A DNA stretch of 64,000 nt from Carthagonibacter sp032251515 (GTDB lineage Bacteria > Gemmatimonadota > Gemmatimonadetes > Palauibacterales > Palauibacteraceae), in contig JAVVDU010000002.1 of NCBI GenBank assembly GCA_032251515.1, forward strand, positions 1-64,000. Direction: 5' to 3'. This document shows, piece after piece, positions 33,355 to 41,685 of the stretch (the stretch's first letter is position 1; every line of letters begins with the position of its first letter). The translations under genes and the position numbers were made by a program. The notes under the pieces were generated by a model. That model was not told the origin of the DNA. It searched no databases and was given only the letters and a program-made list of their open reading frames with translations.

Positions 33355-34716
33355 ATGAACAGACGATCGGTGAGCCTGGCGGGCGTGATGACCGCCCTGA
33401 CCCTCCTGCTGCTGGCGTGGCCGGCGGCGCCGGCCCTCGCGCAGGACGACTGCGTGGAGGGCGGCAACCAGTGGACACGGGGCGCCGAGATCGAGCTGAG
33501 CTGGTCGCAGCGCAGGGATGACCCGCAGACGAAGCAGGAGCGGTACACCAAGGCCCTGGAGGCCCTGGAGCCGTCCTTCGCGAAGCAGCCCGTCGATCCG
33601 CGGACCTTCCTGCTGGCCGCCCAGGCGCATCTCGGCCTGCGCAACTTCGCACAGGCGGACTCGATGCTGACGGCCCTGGTCGAGGCCGTACCGGCCTGCA
33701 AGGAACAGGCGGACGAGATGCGGTTCAACGCCTGGGTCCCGTTCTACAACCGGGGCGTGGAGATGCTGAACGCGGGCGACGAGGCCGCGGCGCTCGAGGC
33801 CTTCGAGGACGCGAACTCGATCTACCGAGACGCCCGTTCCCTGAACAACGCGGCCTCCATCCACCAGAGTCGCGGCGACACGGCGAAGGCGATCGCCATG
33901 TACACCGAGGCGCTGGCCGCCGGCGGGGCGGAGGAAGCCAACGTCCGGGCCGCCACGATCAACCTCGCCGAACTGATGCGCGCGTCCGGTCAGGTCGAGG
34001 AGGCCCTGCAGATCTACGAGAGCTACGCGGCGGACCACCCGGACGACGTGCTCGGCAAGCTCAACTACGCGATCGCCCTGGTGGATGCGGACCAGGACTC
34101 GGCGGCGCAGGAGATCTTCGGCGAACTGCTGGGCCGGGACGACCTCAGCTTCACGCAGTGGTCGCAGGTGGGGATCGGCCTGTACCGGGCCCGGAACTTC
34201 ACACGCGCCGCGCAGGCGTTCCAGAAGGCGCACGACCAGCAGCCGCTGAACAAGGAGACGCTCGAGAACCTCGCGAACTCCCATTACCAGGCCGAGAACT
34301 ACGCGGAACTGCTGCCGCTCGCCGACACACTCGTGTCGCTGTATCCCTACGAGCGGGTCAACTACAACCTGCTGGCCAACGCCCGCACGGAGCAGAAGGA
34401 CGAGGCGGGGGCCCTGGCGATCCTCGAGGCCCGCGAAGAGCTCGCGTTCGAGTTCCTGCGTGCCCAGCTCGGCCAGGTCGGCGAGAGCGTCTACTCCCTC
34501 GACGGCCAGATCATGAATCGCTCGGGCGCGGAGGGAAGCGAAGTGGAGATTCCGGTCATCTTCCTGGGGGAAGGGCACACCCCGGTCCTCGAGGAGATGC
34601 TGGTGCTGACGCTTCCGGCCCAGGGCGACGTGGCGGGCTTCCAGCTGCAGGTGGAGAGCGACACGCCGATCCTCGGGTTCCGGTACGAGAAGGCCGCGCC
34701 CGGAGGCGGGGCCTGA
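33355..34716 (+). CDS. Secreted tetratricopeptide-repeat protein
   Basis: A 453-residue protein with a clear signal peptide (basic MNRR, hydrophobic core, cleavage near APALAQ at about 30), so periplasmic or surface. Several TPR-like helix pairs run from about 60 to 370 (for example YNRGVEMLNAGDEAAALEAFEDA and GDTAKAIAMYTEALAAGG). The last 80 residues are not TPR: they look like a small beta domain (VEIPVIFLGEGHTPVLEEMLVLTLP, ending FQLQVESDTPILGFRYEKA). The first cysteine, at residue 33, is not in a lipobox. It has its own gap upstream and a strong hairpin after the stop, so it is probably a single-gene unit. Function unknown. Confidence 0.75.
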   Translation: MNRRSVSLAGVMTALTLLLLAWPAAPALAQDDCVEGGNQWTRGAEIELSWSQRRDDPQTKQERYTKALEALEPSFAKQPVDPRTFLLAAQAHLGLRNFAQADSMLTALVEAVPACKEQADEMRFNAWVPFYNRGVEMLNAGDEAAALEAFEDANSIYRDARSLNNAASIHQSRGDTAKAIAMYTEALAAGGAEEANVRAATINLAELMRASGQVEEALQIYESYAADHPDDVLGKLNYAIALVDADQDSAAQEIFGELLGRDDLSFTQWSQVGIGLYRARNFTRAAQAFQKAHDQQPLNKETLENLANSHYQAENYAELLPLADTLVSLYPYERVNYNLLANARTEQKDEAGALAILEAREELAFEFLRAQLGQVGESVYSLDGQIMNRSGAEGSEVEIPVIFLGEGHTPVLEEMLVLTLPAQGDVAGFQLQVESDTPILGFRYEKAAPGGGA

Positions 34717-34732
34717 CCCACCGACTGCCGAC

Positions 34733-34771
34733 CGGCGGGGCGGACGGCGACGATCCCCGTCCGCTCCGCCG
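34733..34771 (+). terminator. Large hairpin after the TPR gene
   Basis: Bases 34733-34747 pair with 34757-34771 over 15 positions, with one G-T wobble, around a 9-base loop. It begins 16 bases after the TPR gene stop. There is no T run behind it, as is common in GC-rich genomes, so it could act as a terminator or as a 3'-end stabiliser. Confidence 0.5.
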
Positions 34772-34828
34772 CCGCGCGGGTCCCGGGCCCGGAGCGGCCC
34801 CTCCCGTGCCCGCGGAGTTTCCGTTCCC

Positions 34829-36112
34829 GTGATCCGTATCCTGCGCGTCCGCCCCGGGTCGATCGCCGACGAGCTCGGTCTCTCGCCGGGAGCCCTCGTC
34901 CTGCGCATCAACGACTCCGAGGTCCGGGACGGACTGGATCTGCGCTTCCTCGAGGCGGACGCCGAGCTGGTCGTCCTGGTGCGCCGGGCCGGCGGCGAGG
35001 AGGTCCTGTTCGACATCGAGAAGGACCCGGACGAGTCCCTGGGGATCGTGCCGGAGCCGGACAAGGTCCGCCGCTGCACCAACGCGTGTCCCTTCTGCTT
35101 CGTGAAGGGGAACCCCCGCGCGGAGAAACTCCGGGCGGGCCTGTACATCAAGGACGACGACTACCGGCTCTCGTTCCAGTTCGGCCACTACGTCACGCTG
35201 ACCAACCTCCGCGACGAAGACTGGGAGCGCATCTTCGCGCAGCGGCTGTCGCCGCTCTACGTCTCGGTGCACGCGACGGACCCGGAGGCGCGACTCGCGA
35301 TGCTCGTGAACCCGCGCGCGGCGCGGATCGGCGAGCACCTCGACCGCCTGGGGGAGGGCGGGATCCGCGTGCACGCGCAGGTCGTGCTGTGTCCCGGGCT
35401 CAACGACGGGACCGTGCTGGAGCGCACGATCGATGACCTGTACGCGCGGGGCGAGGCGATCCTGTCGCTGTCCGTCGTTCCGGTCGGTCTCACGAGCTAC
35501 AATCGCGACCGGGGCGTTCGCCAGCTGACCCCGGAGGAATGCCACCGCGCCCTGGACCGGATCGAGGCGGTGCGCCGCCGGGCGAAGCGGGAGCGGGGCC
35601 ACGGGTGGTGCTATGCGGCGGACGAGCTGTTCCTGCAGGCCGGACTCGAGGTGCCGGGGCGCGCCTATTTCGACGAGGGAGAGCTGACCGCGAACGGGGT
35701 CGGCGCGATCTCCGAGCTCCTGGACCTGGCACGCCGGGACCTGCCGGACCTGCCCCGGTTGCCGGACCGGCGGATCGTTCTGGTCACGGGCACCTCCATG
35801 GGGCCGCACCTCGCGCGCCTGGCCGACGAGATCGCCGACGTGACGGGAGCACGACTCGACGTGGCGGCGACGGAGAACGGGCTGTACGGACCCCTGGTCA
35901 CGACCGCCGGCCTGTTGAGCGGGGCGGACCACGCCGCGGCGCTGCGACGCCACCCGGAGTTCGAGCTCGGCCTGTTCTCGCGTGCCGCGCTGAACGATGA
36001 TGAGGCGTTCCTCGATGATGTGACCCTCGCCGGCCTGCGGGCGGGCTTTCCGGGCAGGGAGATATGGCCAGCGGAACACGTGACGGACGCCCTCCGGGCC
36101 CTGTCGGCGTAG
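34829..36112 (+). CDS. DUF512 PDZ/radical-SAM-like iron-sulfur protein
   Basis: A 427-residue protein of the widespread DUF512 family. It has an N-terminal PDZ-like domain (about 1-65, RVRPGSIADELGLSPGALVLRIND), a radical-SAM-like core with three cysteines C83, C87 and C90 in CTNACPFC (CX3CX2C), and the C-terminal DUF512 region (about 220-420) including LVTGTSMGPHLARLADEI and the end GREIWPAEH. The cysteine pattern matches a radical-SAM cluster-binding loop; its reaction is not known to me. It precedes der, plsY and gpsA, an order also found in Clostridia, and overlaps der by 49 bases. Start is GTG 34829. Confidence 0.85.
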   Translation: MIRILRVRPGSIADELGLSPGALVLRINDSEVRDGLDLRFLEADAELVVLVRRAGGEEVLFDIEKDPDESLGIVPEPDKVRRCTNACPFCFVKGNPRAEKLRAGLYIKDDDYRLSFQFGHYVTLTNLRDEDWERIFAQRLSPLYVSVHATDPEARLAMLVNPRAARIGEHLDRLGEGGIRVHAQVVLCPGLNDGTVLERTIDDLYARGEAILSLSVVPVGLTSYNRDRGVRQLTPEECHRALDRIEAVRRRAKRERGHGWCYAADELFLQAGLEVPGRAYFDEGELTANGVGAISELLDLARRDLPDLPRLPDRRIVLVTGTSMGPHLARLADEIADVTGARLDVAATENGLYGPLVTTAGLLSGADHAAALRRHPEFELGLFSRAALNDDEAFLDDVTLAGLRAGFPGREIWPAEHVTDALRALSA

Positions 36113-37434
36113 CCGTCGTCGCGATCGTCGGCCGGCCGAACGTGGGGAAGTCGACCCTGTTCAACCGGATCGTGGGCCGCCGCATCGCCATCGTGGCCGA
36201 GCGCGAAGGGGTGACCCGCGACCGCCAGTTCGCCGAGGCGGACTGGCACGGGCGCTCGTTCCTCCTCGCCGACACGGGAGGCATCCTCGACGTACCGGAG
36301 CGACCGCTCGACCGTGCGGTCCGGGAGCAGGTCCTGACGGCGATCGAGGCGGCCGACGCGGTCCTGTTCGTGGTGGACGGCCGCACCGGGGTGCACCCGG
36401 TCGACGAGCACGTGGCCGACCTGCTGCGCCGTGCGGACCGGCCGGTGGTGCTGGCCGTGAACAAGCTGGACGAGCCGGCCACGGCGACCGGGCAGCACGA
36501 CTTCCACCGGCTCGGACTCGGGGAGCCCGTCCCGGTCTCGGCGCTGAGCGGGAAGGGCAGCGGCGACCTGCTCGACCGGGTCGTCGCCCGTCTGCCGCCG
36601 GCCGCCGGGCCGGGCACCGCCCGGGAGGGGCTCCGGCTGGCGGTCATCGGTAAGCCGAACGTCGGCAAATCGAGCTTCGTGAACCGGCTGCTCGGCCAGG
36701 ATCGGGTGCTCGTGCACGACGAGGCGGGCACGACCCGCGACGCGATCGACACGTGGCTCGAGATCGAGGGCGAACCGGTCTGCCTGATCGACACGGCCGG
36801 CCTGCGGCGGCGGGCGCGGGTGGATGACGAGGTGGAGTTCTACAGCCGGCTGCGCGCGGCCGCCGCGATCGAGCGGGCGGATGTCTGTCTGCTCCTCGCG
36901 GACGCGCGGGCGGGACTCACGAACCAGGACTTCCGGATCGGCGAGGAGGCCTGGGAGGCCGGCTGCGGTCTGGTGCTCGTGGTGAACAAGTGGGACCTGA
37001 TCGCGGACCGGGGTCCCGACGTGGTGGCCGACTTCGAGCGCCGACTGCAGGAGCGTGCCGCCTTTCTCCGGTTCGTGCCCATGCTGACGGCCTCGGCGCT
37101 CAGCGGCCAGCGCGTGCGTAAGGCGGTCGACATCGCCCGCGAGGTGGCGGCGACGCGCGGCCGCCGGATCCCCACGGCCGAGGTGAACCGCGTGCTCGGC
37201 GAGCTGACCCGCCGACGGCAGCCGCCGCAGGGGGGACGGGGTGACGTCAAGCTCTTCTACGGGAGCCAGGTGGCGGCGGCCCCACCGCGCTTCGTGCTGT
37301 GGTCCAACCGGCCCGCCGACGTGAAGTCGAACTACCTGCGGTACCTCTCCAACGGCTTCCGGGCCGCGTGGGGGTTCGAGGGGAGCCCGCTCCGCATCGC
37401 CGTCCGGAAGCGCCCCGAGGGGAGGCAGCGATGA
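36064..37434 (+). CDS. der: Tandem GTPase Der (EngA), 50S assembly
   Basis: Ribosome-assembly GTPase with two G domains, 456 residues. First P-loop GRPNVGKST (23-31), DTGG (70-73) and NKLD (133-136); second P-loop GKPNVGKSS (196-204), DTAG and NKWD; then the C-terminal KH-like domain (about 355-445) with FYGSQVAAAPPRFVLWSN. ATG 36064 has GGGAG close upstream and gives a short N-terminal extension; the start therefore lies 49 bases inside the DUF512 gene, so the two proteins are read in overlapping frames there. plsY begins in its stop codon. Confidence 0.96.
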   Translation: MASGTRDGRPPGPVGVAVVAIVGRPNVGKSTLFNRIVGRRIAIVAEREGVTRDRQFAEADWHGRSFLLADTGGILDVPERPLDRAVREQVLTAIEAADAVLFVVDGRTGVHPVDEHVADLLRRADRPVVLAVNKLDEPATATGQHDFHRLGLGEPVPVSALSGKGSGDLLDRVVARLPPAAGPGTAREGLRLAVIGKPNVGKSSFVNRLLGQDRVLVHDEAGTTRDAIDTWLEIEGEPVCLIDTAGLRRRARVDDEVEFYSRLRAAAAIERADVCLLLADARAGLTNQDFRIGEEAWEAGCGLVLVVNKWDLIADRGPDVVADFERRLQERAAFLRFVPMLTASALSGQRVRKAVDIAREVAATRGRRIPTAEVNRVLGELTRRRQPPQGGRGDVKLFYGSQVAAAPPRFVLWSNRPADVKSNYLRYLSNGFRAAWGFEGSPLRIAVRKRPEGRQR

Positions 37435-38090
37435 GCGTCGTGATGTGGGCGGCGGCCGCCTATCTGGCCGGGTCCGTTCCGGCGGCCTGGATCGCCGGCC
37501 GGGTCGCGGGCATCGATCTGCGCAGCCGGGGAAGCGGAAACCTGGGCGCCACGAACACCTGGCGAGTGCTCGGCCCGCGGGCCGCGATTCCCGTCGTTCT
37601 GTTCGATGTGCTCAAGGGTTACCTGCCCGCCGCGTATTTTCCGCTCCTCGACGGGCGGGCGGGGCCCTCGCTGACGCTCCTGTACGGCGGGCTCGCCATC
37701 GCGGGTCACGTGTGGCCCGTGTGGCTGGGCTTCCGGGGCGGCAAGGGAGTCGCGACGGGTGCGGGCGTGCTGGTGGCCCTCGCGCCCCTCGCCGCTCTCG
37801 TGGCGCTCCTGACCTGGATCGGGATCGTGTCGCTCACCCGCACGGTTTCGTTGGCGTCGCTGGTCGCGGCCGCCTGCGTCCCCGTCGTCGCCCGGGTGAC
37901 GGATGCGGGGGCCGAAGCCGTCGGGTTCGGAGTGGCGGCGGCCCTGTTCGTCTTCTGGACGCACCGGGCGAACCTCGGCCGGCTGCGGCGCGGCACGGAG
38001 CTCAGGTTCGGCGGTCGCGACGCGCGGGCGGCGGCCGCCGAACCGGAAGGAAGCGAGTCGACGGAGGGAGAGAAGGGGAGGGGACCGTGA
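37431..38090 (+). CDS. plsY: Glycerol-3-phosphate acyltransferase PlsY
   Basis: Membrane enzyme that moves an acyl group from acyl-phosphate to sn-glycerol-3-phosphate, the first acylation in phospholipid synthesis. The 219-residue protein has five hydrophobic helices and the three conserved cytoplasmic motifs: SGNLGATNTWRVLG, the KGYLPA/GHVWPVWLGFRGGKGVAT block, and the late RHRxN-type motif, which reads THRANLGRLRRGTE. The C-terminal 25 residues are a charged, Glu/Gly-rich tail. It needs acyl-phosphate from PlsX, which is not in the window. It sits between der and gpsA, the latter supplying its substrate. Confidence 0.95.
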   Translation: MSVVMWAAAAYLAGSVPAAWIAGRVAGIDLRSRGSGNLGATNTWRVLGPRAAIPVVLFDVLKGYLPAAYFPLLDGRAGPSLTLLYGGLAIAGHVWPVWLGFRGGKGVATGAGVLVALAPLAALVALLTWIGIVSLTRTVSLASLVAAACVPVVARVTDAGAEAVGFGVAAALFVFWTHRANLGRLRRGTELRFGGRDARAAAAEPEGSESTEGEKGRGP

Positions 38091-39100
38091 GCCGCACCCC
38101 GATCGCCGTCATCGGAGGAGGGAGCTGGGGCACGGCGCTGGCCGACTGCCTGGCCCGCAACGGGCATGCCGTACGCCTGTGGGTCCACGAGCCGGAGGTG
38201 GCGCAGGCCATCGCCGCGGACCGCCGGAACGAGGCCTACCTCCCCGGCGTCGAGCTGCATGCCGGCCTCCGGCCTGCACACGATATGGAAGTCGCGCTGG
38301 AGGGCTGTAACGTAGTGATTTCCGTGAGTCCATCTCATGTCGTGCGAGAGGTGATGACGCGGGCGGCGCCGACGATTCCGGCGGGGGCGCTCGTCGTGAG
38401 CGCCTCGAAGGGCCTCGAGATCGAGTCGGGGCTGCGGATGAGCGAGGTCCTCGCCCAGGTCCTCGGCCGGGAGCGCGCAGCGGGGTGCGTGGTGCTGTCC
38501 GGTCCGAGCTTCGCGGCCGAGCTCGCGCGGCGCCTGCCCACCGCGGTCGCCCTGGCGTCCGGGTCGCTTCCGAACGCCGAGCGGGTGCAGGCGCTGTTCC
38601 AGAACGAGCACTTCCGGTTGTACACGCAGGGTGACGTGATCGGGACGGAGCTGGGCGGCAGCCTGAAGAACGTCGTCGCGCTGGCGGCGGGGATCAGCGA
38701 CGGGCTCGGCCTGGGGGCCAATGCGCGGGCGGCCCTCCTGACCCGCAGCCTCGCCGAGCTCGGCCGGCTGACCGAGCGCTGCGGGGGCGACCCGGCCACC
38801 CTGTCGGGACTCGCCGGAGTCGGAGACCTGGTCCTCACGTGCACGGGCGACCTGAGCCGGAACCGGCGCGTGGGCCTCGCGATCGGCGAGGGACGGTCCC
38901 TGGCGGAGATCCTCGCCGGCATGCGGTCGGTGGCGGAAGGAGTGCGCACCACCCGGGCCGTCATGGAGCTCGCCGGGAAGCACGGGGTGGAAATGCCCAT
39001 CGCCGCCGCCGTATACTCCATCCTGTACGAAGATGTCGCCCCCCGTGAGGCCCTCGCGGCACTGATGGCACGGGAGCCGAAGCCCGAACGCTGGAGCTGA
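38087..39100 (+). CDS. gpsA: Glycerol-3-phosphate dehydrogenase [NAD(P)+]
   Basis: Reduces dihydroxyacetone phosphate to sn-glycerol-3-phosphate for phospholipid synthesis. The 337-residue protein has the dinucleotide motif GGGSWGTALA (about 9-18), the SVSPSHVVREV segment, SASKGLE, LSGPSFAAELARRLPTAV, GGSLKNVVALAAGISDGLGLGANARAAL and the catalytic lysine in LKNVVA. The C-terminal helical domain ends with the MAREPKPE motif. Start is GTG 38087 (GGGGAGGGG upstream), overlapping the plsY stop, so precursor supply and acylation are made together. Confidence 0.96.
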   Translation: MSRTPIAVIGGGSWGTALADCLARNGHAVRLWVHEPEVAQAIAADRRNEAYLPGVELHAGLRPAHDMEVALEGCNVVISVSPSHVVREVMTRAAPTIPAGALVVSASKGLEIESGLRMSEVLAQVLGRERAAGCVVLSGPSFAAELARRLPTAVALASGSLPNAERVQALFQNEHFRLYTQGDVIGTELGGSLKNVVALAAGISDGLGLGANARAALLTRSLAELGRLTERCGGDPATLSGLAGVGDLVLTCTGDLSRNRRVGLAIGEGRSLAEILAGMRSVAEGVRTTRAVMELAGKHGVEMPIAAAVYSILYEDVAPREALAALMAREPKPERWS

Positions 39101-39105
39101 CCGCC

Positions 39106-39456
39106 GTGGATGACCGGATCGCCGAAAAGGAGTACTACTCGATCGGCGAGGTCTGCGAGCTCACCGGCCTGAAGGCGCACGTCCTGCGCTACTGGGAGAC
39201 CCAGTTTCCGGCGCTGCGGCCGACCAAGAACCGGGCCGGAAACCGTGTGTACCGGCGGCGGGAGATCAAGCTCGTGCACCTGCTGCGGCACCTCCTGTAC
39301 GGCGAGAAGTACACCATCGAAGGGGCCCGGCTGAAGCTCGAGCAGCTCCGCCGGGGCGGCCGGCTGTCGCGGGCCGCCCGCGTCGCCTGGGAGACGGACG
39401 CGGTGCGGGAGCTGCGACGGGAGGCGGATGCCCTCGTGGAGCTTCTCGACACGTGA
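39106..39456 (+). CDS. Small MerR-family regulator
   Basis: A 116-residue protein with an N-terminal MerR-type winged helix: YYSIGEVCELTGLKAHVLRYWETQFPALRPTKNRAGNRVYRRREI (about 10-54), then LLYGEKYTIEGARLKLEQL. The W-E-x-x-F-P-x-L variant is typical of the stand-alone MerR-like proteins found in many bacteria next to housekeeping genes, which lack an effector domain. The C-terminal helix (about 90-116) may be a short dimerisation coil. Start GTG 39106; it ends overlapping surE by 4 bases. It may control this unit, but no operator is evident. Confidence 0.85.
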   Translation: MDDRIAEKEYYSIGEVCELTGLKAHVLRYWETQFPALRPTKNRAGNRVYRRREIKLVHLLRHLLYGEKYTIEGARLKLEQLRRGGRLSRAARVAWETDAVRELRREADALVELLDT

Positions 39457-40232
39457 GCGGCACCCGCTCCCTCCCCCGAACGCCGCGCATTCTCTGCACG
39501 AACGACGACGGCATTCACGCCCGCGGGCTCGCGGTGCTCGTCGAGGCCGCCCGGTCCCTCGGCGAGGTGACCGTCGTGGCGCCCGACCGGGAGCAGAGCG
39601 CCACCAGCCATTCCCTCACCGTGCACCGCCCCCTGCGGGTCACCACGCTCGACGGGACGCGGCACGTCATCGACGGAACGCCCACCGACTGCGTCCTGAT
39701 CGCCGTGAACCAGTTGCTGGAGGAGCGCCCGGACTTCGTCCTCTCGGGGGTGAATCACGGTCCGAACATGGGCGAAGATGTCCTGTACTCCGGGACGGTC
39801 GCGGCCGCCATGGAGGCGACGATCCTCGGGATTCCGTCGATCGCCGTCTCGTTCGCCAGCCGCGACGTCGCGCGACTGGCCGAGGGGGCGGAGGCCCTGG
39901 CCGGCATCCTGCGCCCGCTGCTCGGGCGCGGCGAGTTCCCCCGGGAGACCTTCTTCAACATCAACCTGCCCGACATCGCGCCGGCCGAGATCCAGGGCGT
40001 GCGCGTCACGACGCTCGGGCGCCGGGTGTACTCCGATTCGCTGACCCGGCGGGAGGACCCGGCCGGGCGGGAGTACTTCTGGATCGGGGGAGGCGTCTCC
40101 AGCTGGCACGGCAGGGATGACTCGGACTTCCGGGCCGTGCGCGCCGGGTTCGCCTCGCTCACGCCGTTGCGGCTCGACCTCACGAACTACGGGCTGATGC
40201 ACGAGGTGCGCACGTGGATCCAGGCGCCGTAG
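39453..40232 (+). CDS. surE: 5'/3'-nucleotidase SurE
   Basis: Metal-dependent phosphatase acting on nucleoside monophosphates, important in stationary phase. The 259-residue protein opens with CTNDDGIHARGLAVL (the metal-binding DD at 18-19), then APDREQSATSHSLT, GTPTDCVLIAV, SGVNHGPNMGEDVLYSGTVAAAMEA and FFNINLP, all conserved family blocks. Start GTG 39453 overlaps the MerR-like gene. It is directly followed, with a 19-base overlap, by pcm; the surE-pcm pair is a long-conserved stationary-phase arrangement. Confidence 0.96.
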   Translation: MSGTRSLPRTPRILCTNDDGIHARGLAVLVEAARSLGEVTVVAPDREQSATSHSLTVHRPLRVTTLDGTRHVIDGTPTDCVLIAVNQLLEERPDFVLSGVNHGPNMGEDVLYSGTVAAAMEATILGIPSIAVSFASRDVARLAEGAEALAGILRPLLGRGEFPRETFFNINLPDIAPAEIQGVRVTTLGRRVYSDSLTRREDPAGREYFWIGGGVSSWHGRDDSDFRAVRAGFASLTPLRLDLTNYGLMHEVRTWIQAP

Positions 40233-40867
40233 CCGGCGCGTATCGCCACTCGCGGCGCCGTCTGGTCGAGGCGCTCGCCGCGGGCGGCATCGAGGACCTC
40301 GCGGTGCTGCACGCCTTTCACGCGGTGCCGCGCCACCTGTTCGTGCCCGAGGCGGTGCGGCACCGCGCCTACGAGGACGCGGCGCTTCCGCTGGGCCACG
40401 GACAGACGATCTCGCGTCCCGCCGTGCATGCCGCGTTCCTGCAGCTCGCCGGGCTGCAGGGCCACGAGCGCGTGCTGGAGATCGGGACGGGGTCGGGCTT
40501 CCAGACGGCCCTCCTGGCCACCCTGGCGCGCGAAGTGTGCACGGTCGAGGTCGTCCCCGCGCTCGCGGACGAGGCCCGGCGGGCCGTCACGGCCCTCGGG
40601 TTCGAGAACGTGAGCTTCCTCACCGGAGACGGGAGCGCGGGCTGGCCGGCCAGGGCCCCGTTCGACGTGATCCTGGTGGGCGCGGCGGCCCCCGAGGTGC
40701 CGGCGGCGTTGCAGGAGCAACTCGCGGTGGGCGGCCGGCTCCTCATCCCGGTCGGAGACACGCGGCGGCAGGTGCTCCTGCAGGTGGACCGGACAGGGGA
40801 TGGCTGGTCCACGCGGGAGGTGGAGCCGGCGCGGTTCGTCCCCCTGGTGGGAGAGGGGGGCTGGTGA
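40214..40867 (+). CDS. pcm: Protein-L-isoaspartate O-methyltransferase
   Basis: Repairs damaged aspartyl/asparaginyl residues by methylating L-isoaspartate. The 217-residue protein has the family segment FVPEAVRHRAYEDAALPLGHGQTISRP (about 35-62), SAM motif I VLEIGTGSGFQTALLA, the post-I VEVVP and the DVILVGAAAPEVP block. Length and order match known Pcm. The usual PVG motif is present as IPVGD. Start GTG 40214 within the surE end. Its stop overlaps the next GTG. Confidence 0.95.
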   Translation: MDPGAVAGAYRHSRRRLVEALAAGGIEDLAVLHAFHAVPRHLFVPEAVRHRAYEDAALPLGHGQTISRPAVHAAFLQLAGLQGHERVLEIGTGSGFQTALLATLAREVCTVEVVPALADEARRAVTALGFENVSFLTGDGSAGWPARAPFDVILVGAAAPEVPAALQEQLAVGGRLLIPVGDTRRQVLLQVDRTGDGWSTREVEPARFVPLVGEGGW

Positions 40868-41484
40868 CGGAACCGGCCACCCCCCCGGCGAAGCGGGACA
40901 ACGTGTTGCGGCGTCTCTATCACTGGGTGCTCGGCTGGGCGGACCGGCCCGGGGGCACCGCGGCCCTGTTCGGCATCGCGTTCGCCGAGGCATCCTTCTT
41001 CCCGATCCCGCCCGACGTCCTGCTGATTCCGCTCGCGCTGGGCCGCGTGCGACGGTCGCTGTGGTTCGCGCTCGTCTGCACCTTGGGATCGGTGTTCGGA
41101 GCCATGGCCGGTTACGCGATCGGCGCCTTCCTGTTCGCCTCCGTCGGCCGACCACTGCTCGAGTTGTACGACGGCATGGACCAGTTCGCGCACCTGGGTC
41201 GCCTGTTCGACGAGAACCTCCTGCTGACCCTCGGTACGGCGGGGTTCACGCCGATCCCGTTCAAGGTGTTCACGATCGCCTCGGGGGCGTTCGCCGTCTC
41301 CTTTCCCGCCTTCGTGGCCATCTCCGCGCTGAGCAGGGGAGCACGCTTCTTTTTCGTGGCGGGGCTGATCCGCGCCTTCGGGGAGCCGATCCGGGGCTTC
41401 ATCGAGCGGTACTTCAACATCCTCTCGGTGGCCTTCGTGGCACTGCTGGTTCTCGGATTCCTGGCCGTCTCCATCCTGTTCTGA
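40864..41484 (+). CDS. YqaA/DedA-like (VTT-domain) membrane protein
   Basis: A 206-residue membrane protein of the YqaA branch of the DedA/VTT superfamily. It shows ALFGIAFAEASFFPIPPDVLLIPLAL, a GSVFGAMAGYAIG stretch and GFTPIPFKVFTIASGAF, the F/G-x-R-like reentrant regions of this fold, with a SRGARFF segment. DedA-related proteins support membrane lipid (including undecaprenyl phosphate) recycling, but YqaA function is not settled. Start GTG 40864 in the overlap with pcm. A strong hairpin follows 16 bases after its stop. Confidence 0.8.
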   Translation: MTEPATPPAKRDNVLRRLYHWVLGWADRPGGTAALFGIAFAEASFFPIPPDVLLIPLALGRVRRSLWFALVCTLGSVFGAMAGYAIGAFLFASVGRPLLELYDGMDQFAHLGRLFDENLLLTLGTAGFTPIPFKVFTIASGAFAVSFPAFVAISALSRGARFFFVAGLIRAFGEPIRGFIERYFNILSVAFVALLVLGFLAVSILF

Positions 41485-41500
41485 GCTCCGCCGGGAACGA

Positions 41501-41534
41501 CGCCCGGCCGTCCGCCGGGCGCGACGGCCGGGCG
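41501..41534 (+). terminator. 12-base-pair hairpin after the YqaA-like gene
   Basis: CGCCCGGCCGTC (41501-41512) pairs perfectly with GACGGCCGGGCG (41523-41534) around a 10-base loop. It lies just after the stop of the surE-pcm-yqaA run and before the AT-richer leader of the next gene. No T tract follows; a terminator role is likely from position. Confidence 0.5.
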
Positions 41535-41685
41535 CGAATCGGCCCCGGGGCGGCCCTCTTGGCACGAGAGCGGCTCCGCCCGTAGGTTGACGGGCCGCGT
41601 CCGGGGGCGCATTCCCGCCGGCGCCCATGTGACCTGTTCGTAATTCATTGTCAAAAAGTCATTTACGCCGAAAGGTGCAAGCGGC
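41535..41685 (+). other. AT-enriched leader upstream of the YfgM-like gene
   Basis: After the hairpin this gap becomes unusually AT-rich for the window at about 41630-41665. It should hold the promoter of the following gene, but I find no pair of boxes with good spacing. AAAGGTG about 8 bases before the ATG is a reasonable ribosome site. Confidence 0.4.

Noticed and set aside
33330..33357. TTGACT followed by a TACAT-like box as a promoter for the TPR gene
   Set aside because: The -10 box would overlap the start codon, so the transcript would begin inside the coding sequence, and the signal peptide needs the ATG at 33355.
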